A stretch of 64,000 nt of DNA from Ophiodon elongatus (Eukaryota; Chordata; Actinopteri; Perciformes; Hexagrammidae): positions 4,017,001 through 4,081,000 of the forward strand of contig JACSYO010001810.1 in the NCBI GenBank assembly GCA_016806645.1, written 5' to 3'. A model generated the notes under the pieces. It was not told the DNA's origin. It searched no databases and saw nothing but the letters and a program-made list of their open reading frames with translations. This document shows, in pieces, positions 39,797-50,439 of this stretch (positions are counted from its first letter, which is position 1; every line of letters begins with the position of its first letter). The position numbers and the translations under genes were made by a program.

Positions 39797-42027
39797 GTTT
39801 AAAGATGCAGTGGACCCCAGAACACACACAATGGGCAGAACAACACTTTGACATCTCATCCACTACCCGCTCGCCAGCACACAAAGTAGAGGCCTACCGG
39901 GGCCACTTACAACGAACATACCAGTATGCATGGGCAAACGATGACATCTCTGCACTGACTGCCTCCAATCTGCTTAAGAAATATGCAGAGAAGTACTCCG
40001 GGATCCTAGAGGGCCCAAATGAGAGAGCCCTGCTGTGTTCTTACTCTGATAGCACCACTGGACTCATGAATGGACGAAAGTCAGAGAATGAGTCCTGGCA
40101 GGAGGGGATTTACCCAATGAACTGTGCTCCAGATGTTATATCTGTGAGCAAAGCTGGAATGACAGCTGCCCTACCCCCTACAGATGTGTCGGCTAGCATA
40201 GGCAGCTCCCCAGGGGTGGCCAGCAGCTTGTCTGAGCCTAGCTATTCCAGCAGTAACTGTGGGAGCCACACAGCCACTTCTCTCCACTCGGGCCTCCCCT
40301 CTCAGGAATATACTGCCAGCTACAACAGCTCCTACCTGCATTCTAGCTACAGTGGCCAGAGTACTCCAGCCCTCCCCTCCCCACACCCTTCTCCTTTGCA
40401 CAGTGCTGGGCTCTTACAACCACCGCCTCCACCTCCTCCCCCTACCTTAGTGCCGAGCTACAACGCTGGGTCTCCAAACCTTCCCAGCTACAATTATCCT
40501 CCAACAGGGTATCCTTCTCAGACTGCTGTTGGCCCTGGTTATAGCCCTGGGGGAGCACCCCCTGCTTCTGCTTATCTGCCATCCGGTATCGCAGCTCCTA
40601 CTCCAATCCCTCCTTCCACACTGCCCGGCTACACCTACCAGTCCCATAATCATACACCAATTGCACCAACACCTTTGAATGGCAGCACATCCAACTCATT
40701 AAAACGAAAAGCTTTCTACATGAGTGGACATGGAGATATGGACTCTAGCTATGTTAATTTCAACTACAACCAACAGCGCTCCTCACAGAGCCCGATGTAC
40801 AGAATAACGGACAGTGTCTTAGACTCAAACAGGGGCAGTGGCTTTGACAGAAATGCTGAAGCATCGTCTTTAGCTTTTAAGCCAACCAAACAGCCAATGT
40901 CGTCTGATCAACAAAGAAAATTTATTATACACTCTGGCAGAGCACTAACTCCTCCATCCTATGGATCAACCAAAAGCTCTGTGGGTGATCTCAGAACTGA
41001 GCCCTACAGCAAGTTTGGATCCCCCGTTATGAGCGAACAAACTGAAGAGCACAGACAACACCTCTCGCACTCCCTAACAGGGCCTGACATTGGTGCAGCT
41101 ACCTCGTCCATCCATGCTGCAGAGGAACAACTGAAGAACAGTGACTCCAACCTGGTGGAGCTGGTGACCACAGAAATCCTTCAGCAGGGCCCTCCAGTGG
41201 ACTGGAGCGACATTGTGGGTCTGGATATGGCCAAAGCAGCCATTAAAGAGGAGATACTATGGCCCATTTTAAGGCCAGATATGTTTAGTGGACTTGCCAC
41301 ATTACCTCGGAGCCTCCTTTTATTTGGACCTCAGGGAACTGGTAGAACGCTGCTAGCTCACTGTATGGCCAGCCAACTGGGGGCTGCCTTCTTGCAACTC
41401 AGCAGCTCAGCTCTGGTCACCAAGTGGCTAGGGGAAGCGGACAAGATCATTCAAGCTTCTTTTCTGGTGGCCCGGTGTCGCCAGCCAGCAGTGGTGTTCA
41501 TCAAAGAGGTGGACCTGCTGCTGTCAGACCAGCTAAGTGAGGAGAGCCCATTGAATCGCCTCAAGGCTGAGCTCCTCATGCAGCTTGACAGTATTCTGAC
41601 CTCCACTGAGGACCATGTCCTCGTGGTCTGCTCCACCAATAAGCCTGAAGAGATCCCAGAGTCCCTACGGAGGTACTTTGCCAAGCGACTGCTCATCCCC
41701 TTGCCTGATGGGACGGCACGACACCAGATAATCAGCCAACTGCTCTCACAGCACAACTACTGTCTTAGTGACAAAGAGATGTCACTACTGGTTCAGAGGA
41801 CAGAGGGATTTTCTGGACTGGATGTGGCTCAGCTGTGTCAACAGGCTGTGGTAGGTCCTCTCCATGGCATTCCTGGTACTGACCTGTCAACCATCCACCC
41901 CACTCAGATGAGACCGGTCTCCTACCAAGACTTTGACAGTGTGTTTTGTAAATTTCAGCCTAGCATATCACAAAAACAACTTGACATGTACACTGAGTGG
42001 AATAAAATGTTTGGTTGTAGTCAATGA
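39797..42027 (+). CDS. fign: fidgetin, main coding exon (AAA microtubule-severing protein)
   Basis: It follows the acceptor TATCTAG at 39,796 and adds GLK, then 740 residues from MQWTPE to the C-terminal FGCSQ. With exon 2 the protein is 751 aa; I recall human fidgetin as about 759. Fidgetins sever or depolymerise microtubules in mitosis, neurons and inner-ear/eye development. Seen, in 751-aa numbering: a conserved N-terminal block (about 12-80), a Ser/Tyr/Pro/Gly-rich low-complexity middle (about 130-310) with eight prolines (217-224), a basic LKRKA (310-314) that may help nuclear import, and a C-terminal AAA module from PPVDW (474) to the end. AAA landmarks are Walker A GPQGTGRT (519-526), pore loop KWLGEAD (551-557), Walker B VVFIKEVD (574-581), sensor 1 Asn623, LRRYF (632-636) and a VPS4/katanin-like C-terminal helix. 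Oddities: Arg525 replaces the Walker A lysine and Lys578 the Walker B aspartate, suggesting weak or absent ATPase. The frame is intact, so it is not a pseudogene. It could be one of two teleost duplicates. Confidence 0.96.
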
Positions 42028-42278
42028 AAGAGACTCATCAAACACAATTTCTTTGAACCCATTAGTTAAATACAAATAAGTGTTTGGCCTTCAATGACAG
42101 AGAAAAATAATTAACAATGGTGACATGAAAATACTATATAGAGTAAAAGGATTGCCCTTTGACCGAAGATGACAGTCTGGACATCACACATTGGTAAAAG
42201 TTAATTAAATGCTTTACATGGCTGACTTCAGATGCTCACTAAAACTGTAACGATTTGGAAGAAGTTTCCCCCCTTTTT

Positions 42279-42319
42279 TGTATATACATATATATATATA
42301 CATATAAATATATATACAC
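42279..42319 (+). repeat. TA-rich tract with palindromic TATATACATATATA units
   Basis: Short alternating TA/CA sequence in the proximal 3' UTR, starting TGTATATACATATATATA. It can form a hairpin in RNA and includes Pumilio-like TGTATATA. Confidence 0.7.
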
Positions 42320-43237
42320 ACTATTCTGCTGATCTTGAGATTTAGTTGCTATCAAGTGCCTGAGGTGGTGCTGTTAAGTTTTTGTTCTTCTTTTTGCCTC
42401 ACAATCTTCATTGGTGATGTGATAATATAAAAAAAAAAGCTTTAAAATGAGACAAAAAATGTGCTCTCTCTTTTCCATTTGTGTTCTACAGCTGTGTCTG
42501 TTGTGCTCTCTGTGAACAGTTGTTGTTAATTTGAGTTAAATTACATTTATTGGTATAGTTTCATTTGGGCTTCATTACCTAACACAGGTTTTATCAATGT
42601 GTAAATTCTTTAATTACAATAACATGGACATACTTTATGTACAATGTGATTTGTTTTCTAGCAAACTTAGGGTGAATTTGGCTGCTGTACTGGTCTCTCC
42701 ACTATAGATAAACAAATACTATTTTACAATATGACTTCAGTCTAAACAATAAATTACTATGTAATGCTTTTAGAATATTGTTTCAGTAGTAATTCACAGT
42801 GTTTCACATAAATGTAAAATTCTACCATTAATTCTTTTGATTTTCTCTATTTGAAAACTCAGGAAAGTGATGATGATATGTACAGTACCTCATAAGCTTG
42901 TGGCAAAGCACCACTGCAAGAGCATTTGGCTTGCATTTGAAATTCCATCATCAAATAAATGTAAAGCTATATAATACCTCAAAAAGCTCAGAATGAAATG
43001 AGAAGGTTCCTACAATGAATGTATGAGAGTAAATCTGGTTTATTTACAAGACAAAAAAGTAATTTGTTTGGGTCTCTTTACTTTAGCTTGTGGTGATGCA
43101 GAGCTGAGAGAAATTTAAAAGTTGCAGACAAACATCTTGGGGTTTAGGAAGACAGCTGCCCCAAGCTATTTCATTCCATCCTGCTGATGTTTTATCATTA
43201 ATGAAACCTAAGGATTATGTATAGCCTAAGTTCTTTT

Positions 43238-43245
43238 CTACCTCA
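43238..43245 (+). promoter_or_regulatory. let-7 8-mer target site 1
   Basis: CTACCTCA is the perfect 8-mer complement to the let-7/miR-98 seed, in the sense orientation of fign mRNA, about 1.2 kb after the stop codon. Confidence 0.55.
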
Positions 43246-45371
43246 GTTTGTTAGTTATCTCTGAAAGACAAATACATGAAGAGCGAAACATGTCAGCACC
43301 TATTTCGCTTGTTTGATGAGGAAACCTTTTGAGAGAACACCAAACAGTATTTTGTTGTGAGCAAAATCTATTAGCTTTACATTCTGATAACTCCCAAGAA
43401 CCACGTAATGCACTTAAAGGGGAATACCACTGAATATCAGGTTTGGAATACACTATGCCTTTGCCTTAGGACAAATTGGTCTGTAGTAACATTCACCAGT
43501 GGATGTTGTTGCCATTGCTTGTTTGGCCCCTGAATCTGTGATGTCAAATGTGACAGCATTTGCAGCTATGTTTTGTACACATCATCTGGCTTGAAACCAA
43601 TTCCATTATTTTAATATAGAGTTAAAAAAATAATTGTTTTTTCTGTCTTAGGTAACAACTGTAACATTCATGAATTGAGTGGCATTCCTTTTTAAGAACA
43701 TGTCTTGAAGGCTAGTCTCACTGTACACAAAACTGTTATTTTTACTAAGTGTTGTAATTTTCACATTTAAATGTTTAAACATTGTTATGTTTACACTGCT
43801 GTTAATCATTACTTACTGCCATTAACCAGTACATTTTCATGCAACGTTTTTTTGGCAATGAAAGAGTAGGACTGACAGCTGAATTGGCAAGTAAGAAATG
43901 TTATTGAATGTAATATGTCCTCTGAGCAGTAAGGAAAGCAAAGCACTCGCACATTGAAAAATGCCACTGAAGTAGATAGCACTGTAGGTGTACGTGTACT
44001 GCAGAGGCACTAAAGGACCTTGTGTTTGTTTTACAAGGAGGTCCCTTCATCTTCGTTGCCTATTGCACATGTTGTACCTGTTCTTTATCTTTATACAGTG
44101 TGGATATTGATTGATTGATTAATACTGTACAAAAGTAGTTGATTAAACATAGCATTTTTTTTAGACTTACTGTATACATACACTACATCCAGGGGATCCA
44201 TAGCCAAATTTGTGTACTCATTAAAGTGTCCAGCAAAGTCCATTGGGAAGTTTCAAACATGAAAAATGTGTAGTTACACAGAAGAAAAGGCCGATAATAA
44301 TGTGAAATACTTTTTTAAAAGCCCCTTAAATATATTTCTCATTTGTGACTGCACTTTGAGGTGTTTATTGGTTTAAAACTTCCTTGAAGCCAAAGTGAAA
44401 CAGCTTTCTTTTAAATATGATGATGATTTGTTGGAAGAAGTTGTGAGTTTCAGTGATCTTAATGCCACAGTGTGAGCTGTGGATATTGGATATTGGAAAT
44501 TGGTGATTTTGTAGCGCTTCCACGAGGCATTGTTAAGTTATGATATTGCAGTATGTAAAATATATGTAGGTTTTGTAAAACATTTGTAGTTTTTCACTTT
44601 TATCCGGTCTGAGTTTATGAACAGTCATTGACCCCTGCCTGGGGAACAAATAAAAACATGGCTAATTTGTTTATCTTAAAAAAAGCAGAAGATGTCATAT
44701 ACCACAAATTGTGTTACACACTAAACGATAATTGTTTTTGTGTCCATGATTGCTAATTTTAAGAAGTAATTAAACTCATAGCAGGGTTTTTGTCAAGAAG
44801 GGAATAAGAAGCCCTAAATGCCATAAACAAGCGCAGATTTCATGAGTTTAAGAGGGTGACTGTTCATGAACTTACAGAGAGATGTATGTTAAAAAGGGGA
44901 AATGTTCCACTCAAATTAAGTAGTATTTGTAATCACTCTGACAACAACAGGTCTTGTTTTGTCTCCCTAACAGGGCAATATAGCACACTGTAACACAAGG
45001 CAGATGGATAAGAATTTACATTTGTATGTTTCTTTTTGCATCACAGCTAAAAGCCTTAGAGTAAGAGCTGATATGAGGAAAACAATGGCAGTTATTTAGA
45101 TAGGGTGTATATTTCACATGCTATAGATGTTATCAAAATCATAATTTGTTATTGAGGGTGATGTGATGAAAGGGCCAACAGCCACGACCAACACATGAGC
45201 AGAACCTATGATAAGCACATTGAGTCTCACAGTGATGCCAACTCAGCCACTTGAATCGCTTTTTTTTCAAAATCTGTCAGTATTTCTGTAATCATTTTTT
45301 GTTGAGAACTGCTTAAGATTTTGATTCCATCTTTATGTAGTTTTATAATCTGGTATTCTTTATAACCATCT

Positions 45372-45379
45372 CTACCTCA
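45372..45379 (+). promoter_or_regulatory. let-7 8-mer target site 2
   Basis: A second CTACCTCA in the sense strand, about 3.3 kb after the stop codon, just upstream of an AATAAA at 45,434 and an A-rich tract. Confidence 0.5.
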
Positions 45380-45433
45380 TTGCTACATATTGTAGTACTT
45401 ATGTCCTGTCATTTTGAATGTCATGCATTTGTG

Positions 45434-45500
45434 AATAAAAAAAAGTAAAAAAAAAAAAAAAAAAAGAAGAAAAGAAAAGAAAATTAAACAAAAAAAAAAG
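45434..45500 (+). repeat. A-rich low-complexity tract with internal AATAAA
   Basis: AATAAA at 45,434-45,439 is followed by roughly 19 A bases and AAGAAAAGAAAAG. It could be a genuine cleavage signal or merely an A-rich tract that would cause internal priming in oligo-dT libraries. Confidence 0.8.
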
Positions 45501-45522
45501 CTTGCCCTTGAATCTAAGCAGT

Positions 45523-45530
45523 CTACCTCA
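45523..45530 (+). promoter_or_regulatory. let-7 8-mer target site 3
   Basis: A third CTACCTCA, 143 bases after site 2. It is in the mRNA only if the transcript continues past the A-rich tract at 45,434-45,500. Confidence 0.45.
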
Positions 45531-46027
45531 CAAAGACTGTCTTTACACTGTCAAGTACAAGTCACAGAAAAAATAAGGCACCTTGAAGGCAACGATGAAG
45601 TCAACCATTATTCATACTGACGTACAGTTTATTTACAATACCACCTTTCCATTGAATTGCTGTGGACTGTGAAGGTGTTCTATAAAGACGCCAAAGCAAT
45701 TCCTATTAATTTCCTAAAAAGTAACAAATTGCTTTAATCCTCTGTGAATTGTTGTAGTGTGCATGTTAACTTGTATGTATGTGCACCTGCAATCCACATA
45801 CAAGTATGAGGGGATAACATTAAGATGTGAAAAATCTGAGTTTTTACTTTTCATATTCATGTACAGAGAATAAACTTGCACATAGCTGTACGTATTGTAC
45901 ATTTGCTAATGATATACAGCATACATACAAAAAATGCACCACATACATGTTTATATGTGTGTATGTATTGCCATACTTACAGTACAGTCAATTTAAATGT
46001 ATTTTAATTTCAAGGTATTGAATACTG

Positions 46028-46033
46028 AATAAA
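46028..46033 (+). terminator. fign: Likely distal poly(A) signal of fign
   Basis: Canonical AATAAA followed within ten bases by a T-rich downstream element (TGTTTTCTTTTTTTCC). It is the best-formed signal in the region and lies beyond all three let-7 sites. Later AATAAA strings at about 46,683 and 46,720 are possible alternatives. Confidence 0.45.
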
Positions 46034-47820
46034 GATGTTTTCTTTTTTTCCTGAACACTGGATGCATTTTGTAACTGTACTTGATTAAATTTGCAATGGT
46101 GTAATTAATTTAAGCCTGTGCTATTTCCGTTTCAAGCTATTTCTTGTGGAAGACCGTGTTAGAGCCATGACAACTTAAATCATAATTTCTTTATTTCTCT
46201 GGTGTTCAACAACAATATCGTGAAAGTAATTCAGTTTGCAGCAGTTTACAGAGACTGATTTTAAGGCTTATTTTTTATTACAGTCCTCCCAACAAAACAC
46301 CTTGCATGATCCATGATAACTTATAAATCCATACTTTTTTTTAATTAGGAAGTAAACAGCTATAAAATCCTCTTTCATGTCATTATTAACTAGTAGGTGT
46401 TATATGCATGGGAAGTTTCTGTGCAAATTAACATAAATGAGAAAAAGACCCAGCATATTGTGTCAGTGTTGGTAATTCTCTTTTTTTATCATGTGAGTTT
46501 GTCAATAGCAGCTGTTGGTGGAGTTTATAATCAGAACTAACATATATCTACTATTTCATGATTCCAAACACGGGGTGGAAAACACTGGTTTTACAGAAGA
46601 AAATCAAATACATTATGTACCTGTATTATGTCGTGTATGCTAATCATTTGGGGAAAGATACATTCTTTGCACTGAAAATTGTAAATAAAATGTTTTCATT
46701 TCCATAGAGCCTTTTTCGAAATAAAGAGTCTTAGATGATGTGGAGTAAAATTACAGTAATTAGTTTACAAAAATGAAAGAGTGTGAAAATGGTTATTTCA
46801 TTTTATCAGTGCGCTGTCAGTGTTTGAATACTCTCCCTCACAAGCATTGATAAGCTTGTCAAGGCGAGAACACTTAAAACGATGCAGTCTCCCATGGAGA
46901 ACAGTCCTTGGAGGATCTTCACTAGTTGTATTCAGCAAGACTATTAATCTGAACATTGCCCCACAAAGTATGTCTACAAGAAAACAGGATCATTCATTAC
47001 AATTAAATCTAGATATTTCTTCTCTGAATGATAAATGTTTTTAATTTTTTTATTAAAATAATAATTTTAGTCACATTATAATAAATACAGCTTGTATCTG
47101 TTTAAACATATTTTGTTCTTTTGATCAAGAAAATCTTGTGAAATTGTCATGATCTTCACAAAATCTGAATATTCTTTCATTGTTTGAGCCTTGACATGCA
47201 AAATGATCCTTTTTATAATCAATATCTGTCAGACATACACGTATATTCCATAGCTTTCTATGACATGGTGTTACGTACTGTGATGAGGTACAATTTGTTG
47301 TTTTTTACTGAACTACTGCATGTTTTTTTTACAGTTTACTGTATATAAACACATATGTAAATATCCTTTTTCTGTGTACTACAGTATTTTACAGCATTAA
47401 CTTTTCCCAGTAAACCTTTACCTGCTGAGCTCCGTGTGATACACAATAGCGTTCAGCTCGACAACACTGACGTTGTATAGTACAGTGAGCAGTCATGTCA
47501 ACAAAAAGTCAAGCAAAACAGAGATTTGTATATAACAAACATTTTCTGGGTTGACTGGTAGAAATACATCTAAACATTCAGTCCACATTGTTGACACTAT
47601 GACAAAACAACTTTTTATTGTGGTGGCATTGGACAATTTACTGACGCAATAACTAGGTTTTGAAGCAAGAATGAAATGTGTTGGGTGAGTTACTTCCTTT
47701 TGCAGACGTGAAATAGAGTTGTGATGTTCCAAGGAATAGTTGTGACAATTGCACTTACATTTAGAGAATTTTAAGACAAACTGTAATCATTGCTAAATTA
47801 ACTGGCGGTTTGCTTAAGTT

Positions 47821-47913
47821 TATTTGCTAAACCTAAACTATGTTATTTTACTAAACTTAAACTAAGTTTTAAACTAAGTTTATCAAATAAACTCAAACTA
47901 AGTTCATCAAATA
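47821..47913. repeat. Imperfect short tandem repeat, AAACTAAGTTT-like units
   Basis: Several near-copies of a unit reading CTAAACTTAAACTAAGTTT and TCAAATAAACTCAAACTAAGTTCATC are arrayed with alternating TTTAT and AAACTAAG segments. It appears to be a decayed minisatellite of unknown role. Confidence 0.6.
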
Positions 47914-48048
47914 ATCCAGCAAGCTACATACATGGTAAGTTCAGTCTGTATAAGGAGGTAAGTATCTTGACAATGCAAGTGTTTGTGATTACAACTAAAT
48001 CTTTTTTCCATAATATGATGTAGCCATTACATAGTGCAATTGCCTATT

Positions 48049-48116
<68 letters not shown>

Positions 48117-48134
48117 GATAGATAGATAGATAAA
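48049..48134. repeat. GATA tetranucleotide microsatellite
   Basis: About 21 GATA units with a single GATAAATA interruption near 48,102 and another at the 3' end. It would be a good polymorphic marker. GATA-factor binding is conceivable but not implied. Confidence 0.95.
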
Positions 48135-48299
48135 TCATTCTAGCGGGCTCTTTGATTCTTTCCACTGATTTTTAAACAAGAGCCATTTGACCAGGAAGGG
48201 GAAAAAAATCAAGACTGATAAGAGAGAAAATAAAGTTGAGTCAAACAAATTACACTCAAGTTATTAGTTGCTATTTTGTAAATATCAAAGATCCACTTG

Positions 48300-48480
48300 T
48301 CCCAGTGTTCTGTGCTTCATTTGCATTCTGATGAAACTGGAGTGGATGTGTGTGAACTCGGAGGTTATCTGTGGAGCTGCAGCGCTGAGCAGCCGAATCA
48401 GACAGCTTCGCAACCGCATGGCTCAAGAGGATGAGCCACAGACCTCTCTCAAATCACTTCCTTCATAACAATTAAAATAT
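48300..48480. promoter_or_regulatory. Candidate downstream conserved non-coding element with POU octamer
   Basis: Unique sequence with octamer ATTTGCAT at 48,319-48,326 and a GC-richer core (GTGGAGCTGCAGCGCTGAGC near 48,372). A 66-codon frame overlaps it but resembles no known protein and ends without splice signals. The regulatory call is inference. Confidence 0.3.
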
Positions 48481-48589
48481 GCAAAGTGATAATTTTCCTT
48501 AAGTAGCCTTAAATGTGCAATCTATTTAAATGTGAGGGAAATTGCCTAAAGCTTGCGGTGTGTGTATATGTGGGAGGTGGGGTGGGGGA

Positions 48590-48960
48590 TAAATTATGCA
48601 AATAACAGGAAGGACTCTTGAAAGCCTAATTTTTCTGTAATAAGCATACAGTTTCATTTAATTTTTTGCCTCTTATTAAAAGTGACAGTTCTTTTGCTAT
48701 GTCTGATGGCTATATCTGACACAAGCCCATGGAACTGACTGCTCGACTAAACGGTAAAGCATTTTTGTAGCTTTTAGATGATGGTTACATTCACAAAGTA
48801 ATTATGCACTCGAGAGTCCAGAAATAAGGTTTAATTACACAGTAATCGCTTCTGATGGACACTGGGAAGTGTGAGCACTGCCAGACTGCAATCCATCAAT
48901 GACAAACCTCTGGCCAGTTTTAATTCCTCCTCATTTGCATCATAACCTCAGCACCAAGTT
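48590..48960. promoter_or_regulatory. Candidate downstream enhancer block with two octamers and ATTA cores
   Basis: Octamers ATGCAAAT at 48,596-48,603 and ATTTGCAT at 48,933-48,940 flank a unique block. The block contains GTAATTATGCAC near 48,799, GGTTTAATTACACAGTAATC near 48,828 and a CAATCCATCAATGACA PBX/MEIS-like string near 48,890. There are no repeats or coding signal. Motif density and sequence texture suggest a developmental enhancer. Confidence 0.38.
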
Positions 48961-49088
48961 GCACAAATGCTGCTAAATGTTAATAGGACCTGTCTCTCTA
49001 CTCAAAATGGATGCTTAAGTCATTTCAATTCTCCCTTTCCCTCTATCTCTTTTTCTCACTCCCTTTCTCTCACCCTCTCTCCCTCACA

Positions 49089-49131
49089 ACACACACACAC
49101 ACGCACGCACACACACGCAATCTCACACAGT
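49089..49131. repeat. CA-rich microsatellite
   Basis: CA repeats interrupted by CG (CACACGCACGCACACACACG), preceded by a CT-rich lead-in from about 49,030. Confidence 0.85.
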
Positions 49132-49313
49132 CCATATCTCGTCTCTCGCCTCAATTCTCACATTCTCATGAGTCTTCACATAAATAGCCCCCCTTCAGAG
49201 GGGAAGCTGAGCACAGGAGACAGTGCACGGTCACTGCTGTGCTAATTGGGAGCAACATGTAAAGTTTTATCTCTTGAGTGCTAACAAACCATACAGACAA
49301 GTATAGTTCCTTG

Positions 49314-49315
<2 letters not shown>

Positions 49316-49380
<65 letters not shown>
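49316..49380. repeat. TG/CA dinucleotide microsatellite
   Basis: About 32 uninterrupted GT units. It accounts for the N-terminal poly-Cys-Val of overlapping open frames. Confidence 0.95.
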
Positions 49381-49385
<5 letters not shown>

Positions 49386-50439
49386 ACAATTGTGAGAAAC
49401 TGTTTGTGTCTCACACACACATATTCACACAGCTACGGAGCATACAGGTTTGTTCACACCATGTGAGGGAAGGCCCTCATGTTATACCGAATCACCATCC
49501 TAAGGGACAGGAAGAAATTATGTTTTTATTAATTGAAAATTGTTATGGGAGCTGTGGACACATTTCTGCTCCTCTTCAGAATTTTATACGGTTGATTAGA
49601 GCCAGTATGTATCATTATCAGCCCGTCTTCTTTATATATTGTGAGTATACTACTTTATTATTATACTTTATCCCGATGGCATGCCAGTGCACTGCAGTGT
49701 ATTTAAAATGCACCCTGCAGCTTGCCAAGAGTGGACATTAGACCCAATGGATCACTTGTGTAAACAGAGTGGACCATGTTTATTTATTCTAATAACATGG
49801 AAAACAGCACATTTCATACTTTACTAATCCCTGCAACATCAAAGCCACCATATAGTCTTGGATACTTATGGTATGACCTTGTTAATCCCCAGGCATTCAA
49901 AGCAATTTTATCTTGATTTGAAAAAATAATGAGATGTATGGAAACAAAGAAAAAGAAAAGTCAAACCGTGACCCACGAATATAATTAGTGTGTGAGTGTC
50001 TTCAGCATGATGTTCCTGCAAACATTTTAACCAACCTAAATATTTACTTTTATAGCCATCAAGAGTTTAATGCCAGCTGTAATTACCGATAACCATTTTT
50101 GCTTCTCATGGAGCAATACTGAATATGTACAAGAGAGAAAATAAGGATTTCAATATTTTCAGTTACTTTCCTACATATTTTACACCAGCGCTTAGAAACA
50201 CTGCAAGGTTGTTCCTTTTCATAAAGTGTGATCTACAGTGATTCAGAATCCATATCTGAAGTTTCACAGCCTAGGCTACATGTAGTTAGCATTCCAATTC
50301 TAATGACATCACTTAATGACTCATATAAAATATTGTATTAATGGTACTATAATGTATGTTACAGTATTGATTCCACTGGTGGTCATATTTAAAATGTGGT
50401 GTTTAGATATTTTACTCTACTAATGTGGAAATTCTACAG

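Larger units (their letters stand above)
42028..46055 (+). other. fign: Probable 3' UTR of fign
   Basis: There is no coding signal for 4 kb after the TGA at 42,025-42,027. The sequence is AT-rich with candidate poly(A) signals AATAAA at 42,748, 42,954, 44,649, 45,434 and 46,028. The last is followed by a T-rich element (TGTTTTCTTTTTTTCC), the most convincing end. Three perfect 8-mer let-7 sites (43,238; 45,372; 45,523) lie inside this span, which favours use of the distal signal. The extent is inferred; only the let-7 and poly(A) motifs are seen. Confidence 0.55.
46056..50439. other. 3' intergenic desert, part 1: no gene found
   Basis: No coding exon was found. It contains an imperfect AAACTAAGTT tandem (47,821-47,913), a GATA microsatellite (48,049-48,134), CA and TG microsatellites (49,089-49,131; 49,316-49,380) and two candidate conserved blocks with POU octamers (48,300-48,480; 48,590-48,960). 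The 141-codon frame at 49,316-49,741 is microsatellite-derived at its N-terminus and has no domain. Confidence 0.6.

Noticed and set aside
45434..45500. AATAAA followed by an A-tract, suggesting a processed pseudogene or LINE tail
   Set aside because: No upstream coding or repeat body was found, and the sequence fits an A-rich patch inside the fign 3' UTR.
48049..48134. Regularly spaced GATA array as a CRISPR-like or GATA-factor array
   Set aside because: It is a plain tetranucleotide microsatellite with no unique spacers. The DNA is eukaryotic, so CRISPR is not expected.
49316..49741. 141-codon open frame on the plus strand
   Set aside because: It starts inside a TG microsatellite (Cys-Val run), and the remainder is AT-rich with no recognisable protein content.
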